Below are positions 27,108 through 35,156 of a DNA stretch of 64,000 nucleotides, piece after piece (the first letter of the stretch is position 1; the number at the start of each line of letters is the position of its first letter). The stretch spans positions 1-64,000 of the forward strand of contig JAEOTS010000152.1 of assembly GCA_016839745.1 (NCBI GenBank), read 5' to 3'. Both the position numbers and the translations under genes were made by a program. The notes under the pieces were generated by a model. It was not told the DNA's origin, searched no databases, and saw nothing but the letters and a program-made list of their open reading frames with translations. This DNA comes from Promethearchaeota archaeon (lineage in GTDB: Archaea; Asgardarchaeota; Lokiarchaeia; Sigyniarchaeales; SOKP01).

Positions 27108-28418
27108 ATGAATATGATTTTTCAATTTAATAATCTTTTTACCATTTTAGAATTAGGAGGAATTATATTTCTTTTTTGTTTAACTTTGGCTATTTCATTT
27201 TTTATCATTAAATGGGATGCTCGATCTCAATTAATTAGAAGAAAATTCCATCTCTATGTAATTTCACCACTTACTTGTATTCTTTTTAGCTTTATTCCTC
27301 TACCAGAATTTATCATAGGAAACTTTTTATCATTATTAATTGTTATATACGTTCTAATAGCAGCGATTACTAGTTTTGTTGTTAAATATATTACATTTAA
27401 AGTTATTGGAGTTGAAAAATATGGTCAAATTAGTAATCTTGAAAGAGGTATAAATCTGTTAAATGTTAAAGATTTAAAAGTATTTTATCCTCTCATTGGA
27501 GGAATATTTAGAAGACAAATAGGTGTCATTAAAGCTGTTAACGGTATATCTTTCAAAATTAAGACAGGTGAAACCCTTGGATTAGTGGGAGAAAGTGGTT
27601 GCGGGAAAACAACAGCAGCTCTGTCGATCCTTGGTTTAGTAAAAAAAACTAACGGAGATATTCGATTTCACGACAAACCTCTCCCTTTCCCTTATTCAAA
27701 TGTTATAAGACAAAAAATCCAAATTGTTTATCAGGATCCAGATGCTTCTTTAAATCCTCGCTTGAAGGTCTTTGATATCATTGCTGAACCTCTTAAAAAC
27801 ATGTTAGGTATTAATAAGAAAGATGAACTACGAAAAAAAGTTTTAGAATTAATGAAAGAGGTAGCATTGAAACGAGAACATATGGATCGTTATCCACATG
27901 AGTTTTCAGGAGGTCAAAAGCAAAGAATTGTTATTGCTCGAGCGCTTGCAACCAATCCAGAACTTATAATTCTTGACGAACCAACATCTGCCCTTGATGT
28001 ATCAGTGCAAGCACAAATTCTTAACTTACTAAAAAAATTACAAAAAAATTATGGTTATGGTTATTTATTCATTACACATAATTTAGCTGCAGTAAATCAT
28101 ATTGCTGATCGAATTGCAGTTATGTATCTTGGTCAAATTGTTGAAATTGGGGATACTGATCAAATTTTTTCAAAACCTACACATCCTTACACCCAAGCGC
28201 TTTTAGCATCAAGATCTGAAGTTGACATGAAAAATAGGGATATAAAATTTATTCTTCATGGTGAAGTTCCAAGTCCTATAGCCCCACCTACGGGATGTAC
28301 CTTTCACCCTCGCTGTTCCTCAGATGTGCGTACTAAGGAATGTGAATTTGATTTACCTCATAAGATAAAAATCGAAAATGGTCATTATATCTGGTGTATA
28401 AATCCCCCGAAACAATAA
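27108..28418 (+). CDS. ABC transporter ATPase (DppF/OppF type) with N-terminal membrane anchor
   Basis: 436 residues. The ATPase starts near residue 118 and holds Walker A GESGCGKT, the Q-loop YQDPDASLNP, signature FSGGQKQRIVIARAL, Walker B LIILDEPTSALD, switch His in LFITHNLA and the end module GCTFHPRC. Before it lie about 100 residues with three hydrophobic helices (IIFLFCLTLAISFFII; SPLTCILFSFIPLPEFII; NFLSLLIVIYVLIAAITSFV). Standard OppF proteins lack this anchor. Both ATPases of this transporter are therefore membrane-tethered. It is the last gene of the rightward transporter operon. Confidence 0.93.
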   Translation: MNMIFQFNNLFTILELGGIIFLFCLTLAISFFIIKWDARSQLIRRKFHLYVISPLTCILFSFIPLPEFIIGNFLSLLIVIYVLIAAITSFVVKYITFKVIGVEKYGQISNLERGINLLNVKDLKVFYPLIGGIFRRQIGVIKAVNGISFKIKTGETLGLVGESGCGKTTAALSILGLVKKTNGDIRFHDKPLPFPYSNVIRQKIQIVYQDPDASLNPRLKVFDIIAEPLKNMLGINKKDELRKKVLELMKEVALKREHMDRYPHEFSGGQKQRIVIARALATNPELIILDEPTSALDVSVQAQILNLLKKLQKNYGYGYLFITHNLAAVNHIADRIAVMYLGQIVEIGDTDQIFSKPTHPYTQALLASRSEVDMKNRDIKFILHGEVPSPIAPPTGCTFHPRCSSDVRTKECEFDLPHKIKIENGHYIWCINPPKQ

Positions 28419-28458
28419 TTTCTTTGTAAAAGAGCATTTTAATAAGTTATAATTATTA

Positions 28459-28527
28459 ATTATGAAAAGTTTAAATACTCTCCAATCGTATGATAATCAA
28501 AGTATGTTTAATTCATACTGTATATTT
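28459..28527 (+). promoter_or_regulatory. Conserved 69-base promoter/operator element, copy A
   Basis: Upstream of the creatinase-fold gene. It contains aaaagtttaaatactctc, with a TATA-like tttaaata, and downstream of it the palindrome GTATG-TTTAATT-CATAC (28502-28518). Nearly the same 69 bases occur on the opposite strand upstream of the substrate-binding-protein gene (32182-32250). The palindrome lies some 25 bases downstream of the TATA, where a repressor would block initiation. Both genes are probably switched by one regulator. Confidence 0.7.
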
Positions 28528-28583
28528 AAAAAATTTATTCCAATTTGAATTCTATAACATAATTAGTAAAATTAATTAGAGAG

Positions 28584-29837
28584 TTGAAAATGAGTAAAGA
28601 AATTTATGATGTAATACCTGAAGACGCCGATAATAACTTTCTTCCATATTTTTCAGATAAAGAAATGGCTCAACGTCACACAAATGTCCGAAAGGAAATG
28701 AAGGAAAGAGGAATAGATGTACTTTTAGTATATGGGCATGTAGGGGTTGGAAGTAGTCCTGGTCAGATACATCTTCAGTATCTCACCCGTTTTGCGAATG
28801 TTTTTGAAACGTATCTTACTGTTCCAGTAGAGGGTGAACCTACAATGTTTATTAATTTAGATTATCATTGCGTAAACGCAGCTACCATTTCCTATATCAA
28901 AGACATAAAAGATGGAGACACTTTGCCTAATGCGATTCAAAAAATCAAAGATCTTGGATACGAACGAGGAACGATTGGACTTGTTGGCCCTGGAGGAGCT
29001 CAATTTGGTGATATCACCTTATTCACTGAACAACGTCAGGTTGTAGATAAAAGTTTACCGGATGCAAAAATTGTCAGTGCTAATCCTTGGCTTCAAGAAC
29101 TTCAACTTATTAAAAGCGAAGAAGAAATTGCACTCCTTAGGCGGGCAGGAGCTTTAACAGATCTTGCTCAAGAAGAGTCTTTTCAATTGACCCGTCCCGG
29201 AATCAAACACAAAGACTTACAACGAGCAATGAATTTGACAGCTGTTCGTCATTATGGAACATTTCCATTCGGTCATGTCAGTTCCTTCTCAATGGAAAAT
29301 CCTGAATATTATTATCCTACGCCTTATTCAACAGGTAAACGAGTGAGAGTAGGTGATTTCCTAATGTCAGAATTTTGTTTGGGATACGGTAATTATTGGG
29401 GAAAGCTCTGGGGATCTTGGTTTGTTGGTGATCCAACACCTGAATATGAAAAACTTTTTAATGTTGCAGCCGTTGTTCACGATAATTTAGTTTCCGAGCT
29501 AAAACCAGGAATGAAAGGAAAAGACATAGATGTTTTTCTTAAACCAATTTACGATGCTGGATTTGAACAAGTACCAAGTTTATTGATTGCTGGTTGGTGT
29601 TTTATGATGCAGCCACCGTTAGCAGGTGCAGCGCCAGGTACTCGTACCACATTCTTTTCAAACATGTATCATGATTTTGAGTTTAAGCCGGGTCACACTG
29701 TTACTTTACACATTTGGGTTAGGATTCCCAATACAAAGAAAGGTATATGGGTAGGTTCTTCTGGGGTCTTCACAAAAAATGGTTATGAGAACTTTAATAA
29801 ATATCCCGTCAGCGAACTACGTATAGTTCCAATTTAG
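28584..29837 (+). CDS. M24/creatinase-fold protein without canonical metal ligands
   Basis: Pita-bread-fold family (Xaa-Pro dipeptidase, creatinase). The N-terminal creatinase-like domain spans about residues 1-155 and the catalytic-fold domain 160-417, beginning ELQLIKSEEEIALLRRAGAL. Active M24 metallopeptidases have two Asp, one His and two Glu ligands. Here the expected Asp region is FLMSEFCLGYGNYWGKLWG and the expected HGVG region is AGWCFMMQPP, so the metal site is absent. A metal-free creatinase-like or other C-N hydrolase/lyase activity, or a binding role, is possible. The first codon is TTG with an ATG two codons later (MSKEIYDV), the better start. It shares an upstream element with the transporter's binding protein. 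Confidence 0.8.
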   Translation: MKMSKEIYDVIPEDADNNFLPYFSDKEMAQRHTNVRKEMKERGIDVLLVYGHVGVGSSPGQIHLQYLTRFANVFETYLTVPVEGEPTMFINLDYHCVNAATISYIKDIKDGDTLPNAIQKIKDLGYERGTIGLVGPGGAQFGDITLFTEQRQVVDKSLPDAKIVSANPWLQELQLIKSEEEIALLRRAGALTDLAQEESFQLTRPGIKHKDLQRAMNLTAVRHYGTFPFGHVSSFSMENPEYYYPTPYSTGKRVRVGDFLMSEFCLGYGNYWGKLWGSWFVGDPTPEYEKLFNVAAVVHDNLVSELKPGMKGKDIDVFLKPIYDAGFEQVPSLLIAGWCFMMQPPLAGAAPGTRTTFFSNMYHDFEFKPGHTVTLHIWVRIPNTKKGIWVGSSGVFTKNGYENFNKYPVSELRIVPI

Positions 29838-29909
29838 ATGTAGTTATAATTCATCCTGATAAAATTCAGTTGAATGTATAGACGAGAATTTCATCTAAAT
29901 ACAGGATTC

Positions 29910-29922
29910 TTTTTTTTTTTTT
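29910..29922 (+). terminator. Poly-T terminator after the creatinase-fold gene
   Basis: A run of 13 T residues 73 bases after the stop, the typical archaeal termination signal. No strong hairpin precedes it. Confidence 0.55.
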
Positions 29923-30033
29923 AAATCTATCAATAATATTGATATAAAAAAGAAGAATAATTCTCTCTATTATTAGAACAAAGAATTGCTATAATGTAAT
30001 AAAAAAAAAAAATTAAATTTCTTAATTAAAAAG

Positions 30034-32142
30034 TTACTTTCTCCTTCTCATCATTACATAAATAATTCCGACAGTTGTAACAGCTAATGTGATAAACATC
30101 GAATATCCAGGTATTTCAGGTATGGGCGCCGACCATCCTACCCACTTTATATGGGTAAGATCTCCAACAATCGTTGGCATTCCATGATAGAACTCAAATT
30201 CACGTACTTCCCATTCTCTCCTATAAACGTATCCAAATTTACCATGACCTATCCACATCCATGGGTACTGGTAGTTTTGTAGTGTAAGCCCTATATTATC
30301 ATATAATCCCTGTCTTGTAATGCTGTCTGAAAAATAGATCTGATCTATCCAGTCTGTGACATTATCAAGATAACTGAAAGCTAAGTTGTACCATACCGTA
30401 AAGGGTCCTGGATACTTGAAGTACGCATTAATGTGTGCGTGACCTATATCATTCGGTGCTATAGCCCACGTCGATCCCCATATTTGTGCAGTCATCGCGC
30501 CTCCTCCCAATATATGTGGCCAGACAGAAGGTAATTCATGAGAAGCATCGTCATAATAAGCCATTCCAATATTTGCTAGAGCTGTTCCCATATAATCTTC
30601 AAGAACCCCTTGAACCGAAGTTGTATCCCAATAGAAATCAACCGTGTATATAGGATTTGAATTTGCAACATCAATCCAATCTTGATCTGGACTATTTTCA
30701 TCAAGATTTCTGGACGGGTCAGCGCATTCAGCTGGATATTGAGCAAGTATAGCCTCCCGTGCTATGGTAAGATTTAAATATGGCATAGGAATGCTTGGGT
30801 TAGCATAGAGGTGGTCGTTACCAAGAAAACTATTCATACGCGTCGCACGTCCATTATAAGCTGTCTGCAAAAATCCTTCATAGTCGAATGCGTATGAGAC
30901 TGCTTTTCGGAGTAAGCGAGGGATTCCATTGGTGGTGGTGACATTCACCCAGTATGTCTCATTAACGCAATTCAATATAAGACAGAGTGGATAATCTCCA
31001 ATCGGGTTTGTATAATATGTCACATCAGCTTGGGCGATAACTTCGTCATAAACAAAATTAAAGCCACTGACGTCGGGAGAAAAATCTATTGCACCAGTCT
31101 TCATAGCTAAATTACGTGCTGCCGTACCATCTGCATCAGCAGTAAATATAACAAATTGTACTTCATCAATCTGGAACCAATCGAGAGCTTCAAGATAATC
31201 TTTATTCCAATAATTCTCATTTTTCGTCATTAAGCCTCCCGGTGTCGGTCCTGTGGTCGTCCAATGATCAAATATATATGGCCCCGTTCCAACCAAGTGC
31301 TTGAAGGTTTCATCCTGAGGAAAGGAGGGATTTTCTCCAAAACCATAAATTGGCGCATCCCAATAGTTCGCATAAGACTCCATCGATATCATCAAAATAT
31401 AATGTTGAGGATTACCTGCTAAAATCTCCCAGGCTGAAAAAGAAGCCCAATCATTATAGTTGATTTTAATTGTTCCCCCTCCATTAGGTCCTCCCGCATC
31501 TAAAATAGTTACATTCTTAATTTTAGGAAAAGTACCGTTTAGTTGAGGAATAGTTGCAACCATGCCATTATAGGAAGGCATTTGGCCAATATAAGATGAA
31601 AAGTTCCAACTTTGAGTATAAAAAGGGAGATAGTCACTCGCATCTTCCCAAAAATCACCTAGATATTTAGTATTACCGTTTCCTGTTAAATTACCCGAAA
31701 CTATCATTATTCGATCCAGATTCCACTTTGCTGCCGTGGCGTTCCATGCTGAGCCATCGTGGAAGGTTACATTTTCTCGCAACGTTAAAGTAGTCGACTT
31801 AATACCTCCGCTATTGAAAAATCCTTTTGAATTATTTTCTACTGGCCAATATTCGAATGCCCAATTGGTTGCGAGGCAAGGTTGTAATTCAGAGAGATTG
31901 CCATTCCAATAAGCAGGATATGTTACAAAACCCTCTAGGGAAGGGAAACGGGCCGAATCAGCTGTAGATGCGAGACGAATGGCTGGGTCCCAATCTCCCC
32001 CTAAAGGATTAGTTTGGAGACCGTACTTAAAGACCAATGGATCTGCTTGAGCGGATTTAGGTTCTGCCATAACTGGGAAAAATGGTATAACGAAAGAACT
32101 TAAGAATAATATCAAGACTAAAATTTTTGTAAATCTTCTCAT
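30034..32142 (-). CDS. Peptide-type ABC substrate-binding protein (SBP family 5), membrane-anchored
   Basis: Extracellular binding protein of the DppA/OppA class, 702 residues. It begins with a signal sequence (FTKILVLILFLSSFVIPFFP) and mature start near MAEPKSAQADP. Family features include LTLRENVTFHDGSAWNATA and the later VGTGPYIFDHW. The end is IPGYSMFITLAVTTVGIIYV then MMRRRK: a short PGY motif, one helix and a basic tail that would anchor it to the outer face of the membrane. It is read convergently to the creatinase-fold gene but carries the same 69-base upstream element. The transporter genes lie just to its left. Confidence 0.93.
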   Translation of the reverse strand: MRRFTKILVLILFLSSFVIPFFPVMAEPKSAQADPLVFKYGLQTNPLGGDWDPAIRLASTADSARFPSLEGFVTYPAYWNGNLSELQPCLATNWAFEYWPVENNSKGFFNSGGIKSTTLTLRENVTFHDGSAWNATAAKWNLDRIMIVSGNLTGNGNTKYLGDFWEDASDYLPFYTQSWNFSSYIGQMPSYNGMVATIPQLNGTFPKIKNVTILDAGGPNGGGTIKINYNDWASFSAWEILAGNPQHYILMISMESYANYWDAPIYGFGENPSFPQDETFKHLVGTGPYIFDHWTTTGPTPGGLMTKNENYWNKDYLEALDWFQIDEVQFVIFTADADGTAARNLAMKTGAIDFSPDVSGFNFVYDEVIAQADVTYYTNPIGDYPLCLILNCVNETYWVNVTTTNGIPRLLRKAVSYAFDYEGFLQTAYNGRATRMNSFLGNDHLYANPSIPMPYLNLTIAREAILAQYPAECADPSRNLDENSPDQDWIDVANSNPIYTVDFYWDTTSVQGVLEDYMGTALANIGMAYYDDASHELPSVWPHILGGGAMTAQIWGSTWAIAPNDIGHAHINAYFKYPGPFTVWYNLAFSYLDNVTDWIDQIYFSDSITRQGLYDNIGLTLQNYQYPWMWIGHGKFGYVYRREWEVREFEFYHGMPTIVGDLTHIKWVGWSAPIPEIPGYSMFITLAVTTVGIIYVMMRRRK

Positions 32143-32181
32143 TTTTATTCTTTCCGTTGTTTTTTGTTAGATTTTTTTTTT

Positions 32182-32250
32182 AATATACAGTATGAATTAA
32201 ACATACTTAGATTAACATACGATACGAGAGTATTTAAACTTTTCATAATT
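32182..32250 (-). promoter_or_regulatory. Conserved 69-base promoter/operator element, copy B
   Basis: Inverted near-copy of the element at 28459-28527, here driving the binding-protein gene. The palindrome GTATGAATTAAACATAC is at 32190-32206 and the TATA-like tttaaata lies at its upstream side. Only a handful of positions differ between the copies, mostly in the spacer between TATA and palindrome. Confidence 0.7.
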
Positions 32251-32531
32251 GTTTCTTTTTCAATTTTTTTGCTATTTCATAACCGAATTTAAATGATTGA
32301 AGTGATTTAAAGTGTGAGAATGCATAACTATTACTTGTTCAAGCCGTCCAGAAAATTTGCATATTTTTGTTATACTCATATATGATATATTTGATGCTAA
32401 AATTGATATGAAAACATTATCAACATTAATATAAACTGTATATTTATATAAAATATAAAATAATAATTTAATAATAATACTAAACAATTTAATTAAACAA
32501 TTTAAAATAGAATGACAAAGGTGAATTAGGT
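32251..32531. other. Divergent gap between binding-protein and thiolase genes
   Basis: AT-rich. The 71-codon minus ORF at 32272-32487 has no recognisable family and is probably chance. A TATA-like tgtatatttatataaaa (near 32442) lies about 80 bases before the thiolase start. Confidence 0.4.
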
Positions 32532-33803
32532 TTGAAAGAAGTGTGGTTAGTGGACTACGCTCGGACTGCGTTTTCTAGATCTAGACCAACCCAACCCGAA
32601 AGGGATGTATTTGGAGAGATTAGGGGAGATGCATTACTAGCTGAGTTATTAATGAAATTTTTTGACGGTAGATTGGCAGATAAAGGAATAGAAAGAAAAG
32701 ATATGGGGGAAGTATCAATCGGAGTCGCCGCTGGTGTATTAGAAAATTGGACATATGGCGGACGAATTCCGTTATTTTTAGCGGGGTTTCCATTTGAAGT
32801 TCCTTCTTTCTTTATAGATCGACAATGTGGTTCAGCAGGTAGTGGTATGCATGTTGGCATTATGGAAATTATGACTGGACAGATTAAGACCGCATTAGCA
32901 ACGGGTTTTGAACACATGACTCGCGTGAGAGGTAAAGGGACAGATCCCAATATATCGTCGGCTAATAAAAAAAGTATATTTTACAGACCCGAATTAGATT
33001 TGCAAACGACCTTTAACATGCTACAAACGGCACAGAAGCTATATGAGGAAGAAGTACCTACATTTACTAAAGAAGATCTAGACAAGTTTGGTGTAAGAAG
33101 TCATAATCTTGCTGTTAAAAGTCACGAAGATGGCTTTTTCAAAGGTGAGATAATACCCATTGAAGGACACGCTCCAGGAAATGTCGAAGAGAAAATGATT
33201 ATCGATAGGGACATGAATGCCCGAAAATCTACTCTAGAAGCTGTTTCTCAGTTGCGTCGAATATCACAACCTTTTTTCCTCGAAAAAAATGGGGGAAAAG
33301 AAGGGTATGTAAAAAGAGAAGGTACTGAGGAGGGCGTGATCACTGCCGGAAATTCATCTCCACTAAACGCTGGAGCTACAGCAGCAGTACTTATGGAAGC
33401 AGAAGAAGCGAAGAAAAGAGGAATAGAACCCCTAGCAAGAATCGTATCCATTGGATGGGCTGGCGTAGATCCTACCGTAATGGGAAGAGGTCCGGTTCCA
33501 GCTACTCAAAAAGCATTACAATATGCGAATCTTTCTGCTGAGGATATCGATTATTGGGAGATAAATGAGGCGTTTTGCATAGTTGCACTAAATTGTATGG
33601 ATAAATTTAACCTTCCTGAAGAGAAAGTAAATGTCATGGGAGGTTCGACCGCTATAGGGCATCCATTGGGCTCCACAATGATACGATTAACCGGTACCGT
33701 AGCAAGGATACTGAAAGAAAAGAAAGCGAAATACGGTATTGCTAACGCATGCGTGGGAGGAGGACAAGGGGTAGCAACTATTATCGAAAATCTCGATGCT
33801 TAA
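32532..33803 (+). CDS. Thiolase (acetyl-CoA acetyltransferase family), copy 2
   Basis: Close paralogue of the 19.9-kb thiolase, with the same catalytic set: nucleophile in DRQCGSAGSGMH, His in GGSTAIGHPLGSTM, and the second Cys in NACVGGGQG, where copy 1 has NACCGGGQG. Translation seems to start at TTG (MKEVWLVDYART). Third-position differences are many while protein identity is high, so the duplication is old and both are under selection. Its role could be divided from copy 1 by substrate chain length or by direction (synthesis against cleavage). It stands alone and converges on the NPD copy 3 gene. Confidence 0.95.
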   Translation: MKEVWLVDYARTAFSRSRPTQPERDVFGEIRGDALLAELLMKFFDGRLADKGIERKDMGEVSIGVAAGVLENWTYGGRIPLFLAGFPFEVPSFFIDRQCGSAGSGMHVGIMEIMTGQIKTALATGFEHMTRVRGKGTDPNISSANKKSIFYRPELDLQTTFNMLQTAQKLYEEEVPTFTKEDLDKFGVRSHNLAVKSHEDGFFKGEIIPIEGHAPGNVEEKMIIDRDMNARKSTLEAVSQLRRISQPFFLEKNGGKEGYVKREGTEEGVITAGNSSPLNAGATAAVLMEAEEAKKRGIEPLARIVSIGWAGVDPTVMGRGPVPATQKALQYANLSAEDIDYWEINEAFCIVALNCMDKFNLPEEKVNVMGGSTAIGHPLGSTMIRLTGTVARILKEKKAKYGIANACVGGGQGVATIIENLDA

Positions 33804-34010
33804 AATATATCTCAAAGAATCAATACAAGAAATATTTTAGTATCATTTATTTTTCTTTTTCTTTTCATAATGTTCTTCATTAGCGTATATTTGGAAGAAT
33901 ATATTCATTGAACAATTAGCCAAACTATCACATTTATCTAAAAAAAGTAAAAAAATGTTAAATATGGAGATTCTATTTTTAATAAAATAAAATTGAAATA
34001 TGCATTAATT

Positions 34011-35072
34011 TTACTTTATGTAACCTGCGGCTGTTTTCAATCTCTTTTCGGCATCTTGAACAATTTCTTCAATAATATTTCTGACTTTTTTCACTTGTTG
34101 GATTATACCAATACTTTGGCCCAATAAAACAGCACCAGAGTTAATGTCGCCTGTATAAGCTGCTTCGTATGCTTTTCCTTCAGCAATTATATCTTCTTGA
34201 GTCATTTGCGCTTCTTCGGCCATTTTTTGTTGTTTGTCCGTTACGAGTCCGTGATGTAGCGAGTATTCGTTCTTCCATAGCCGAATTGGTCCAAGCGCTC
34301 CGGTTGCTAAAATAGTATCTTGAGCATTAGCAGTAGGTGGTACTGATTTATATTCCTTGGAAAATTCGCTTTCTTCCGATGCAATAAATCGTGAACCCAT
34401 AGCAACAGCACCTGCACCTAACGATAAAGCAGCGGCAAGACCTTCACCAGTAGCAAAACCACCACAAGCAATTACTGGAAGATCTGGGTGCTTTTTCATT
34501 ACTTGTTGGAGTAATACTAGCGTGCTAACCTTTTCATAGGATTGATGTCCCCCGCCCTCGGTTCCTGTAACGACGACACCATCGACACCAGAGGCCGCAC
34601 ACTTATCTACTAGCCATAAAGCTGGACCAACATGGAAATGTTTTATTTGAGATCCACTTTCTTTTAACTTCAAATACGCTTTAGATTGCGGCAAAGTTTT
34701 TGAGGAACCCGCGCTGGTGATAGCATAAACGCACTGCTCTTTCAATTTTGGATTTTCCATTATAAATTTAGGAATTTGCTTTACCAAAATTGGTGCATCA
34801 GCTTCTCTTCTGGAAGTTCTTATGTTAAATCCAAATGGTTTATCCGTATGCTCAACAACTTCCAACATGTTATCTTTTAAAATTTGAACGGGATTCTTTC
34901 CGGCCATGTAATCGCTTACTAGAGCAGAATGGCTCAGTACGCCTAAACCTCCAGCTTCAGAAACTGCGATTGTTAATTGGGTTGTATAAAAAGGTCCCAT
35001 CGGGGCTGCGATGATGGGATGTTTAATCCCTAACATTTTAGTAATATTCGTTTCTAAAACCATATTATTCAC
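34011..35072 (-). CDS. Nitronate monooxygenase / FabK-like FMN flavoprotein (NPD family), copy 3
   Basis: 353 residues. The FMN barrel signatures are HPIIAAPMGPFYT, SEAGGLGVLSHS, KPFGFNIRTSRRE and VIACGGFATGEGLAAALSLGA with MGSRFIASEESEF. Unlike the two copies near 8-13 kb it keeps the catalytic histidine (GTEGGGHQSYE), so it is the best candidate for real nitronate-monooxygenase or enoyl-reductase chemistry. It follows the glycyl-radical enzyme by 84 bases on the same strand and is probably co-transcribed with it. The C-terminal YTGDINSGAVLLGQSIGIIQ matches the family tail. Confidence 0.9.
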   Translation of the reverse strand: MNNMVLETNITKMLGIKHPIIAAPMGPFYTTQLTIAVSEAGGLGVLSHSALVSDYMAGKNPVQILKDNMLEVVEHTDKPFGFNIRTSRREADAPILVKQIPKFIMENPKLKEQCVYAITSAGSSKTLPQSKAYLKLKESGSQIKHFHVGPALWLVDKCAASGVDGVVVTGTEGGGHQSYEKVSTLVLLQQVMKKHPDLPVIACGGFATGEGLAAALSLGAGAVAMGSRFIASEESEFSKEYKSVPPTANAQDTILATGALGPIRLWKNEYSLHHGLVTDKQQKMAEEAQMTQEDIIAEGKAYEAAYTGDINSGAVLLGQSIGIIQQVKKVRNIIEEIVQDAEKRLKTAAGYIK

Positions 35073-35156
35073 ATTATTAGTTTTTTAGTTTTTAGTTAGT
35101 GATACAAATAAAAGAAGATTAATAAAATTTTACAGCTGAAGAAAAAGGAGTTCGAT

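Noticed and set aside
32272-32487. 71-codon minus-strand ORF between binding-protein and thiolase genes
   Set aside because: No recognisable family, AT-driven composition, lies in a promoter-bearing divergent gap; likely chance.
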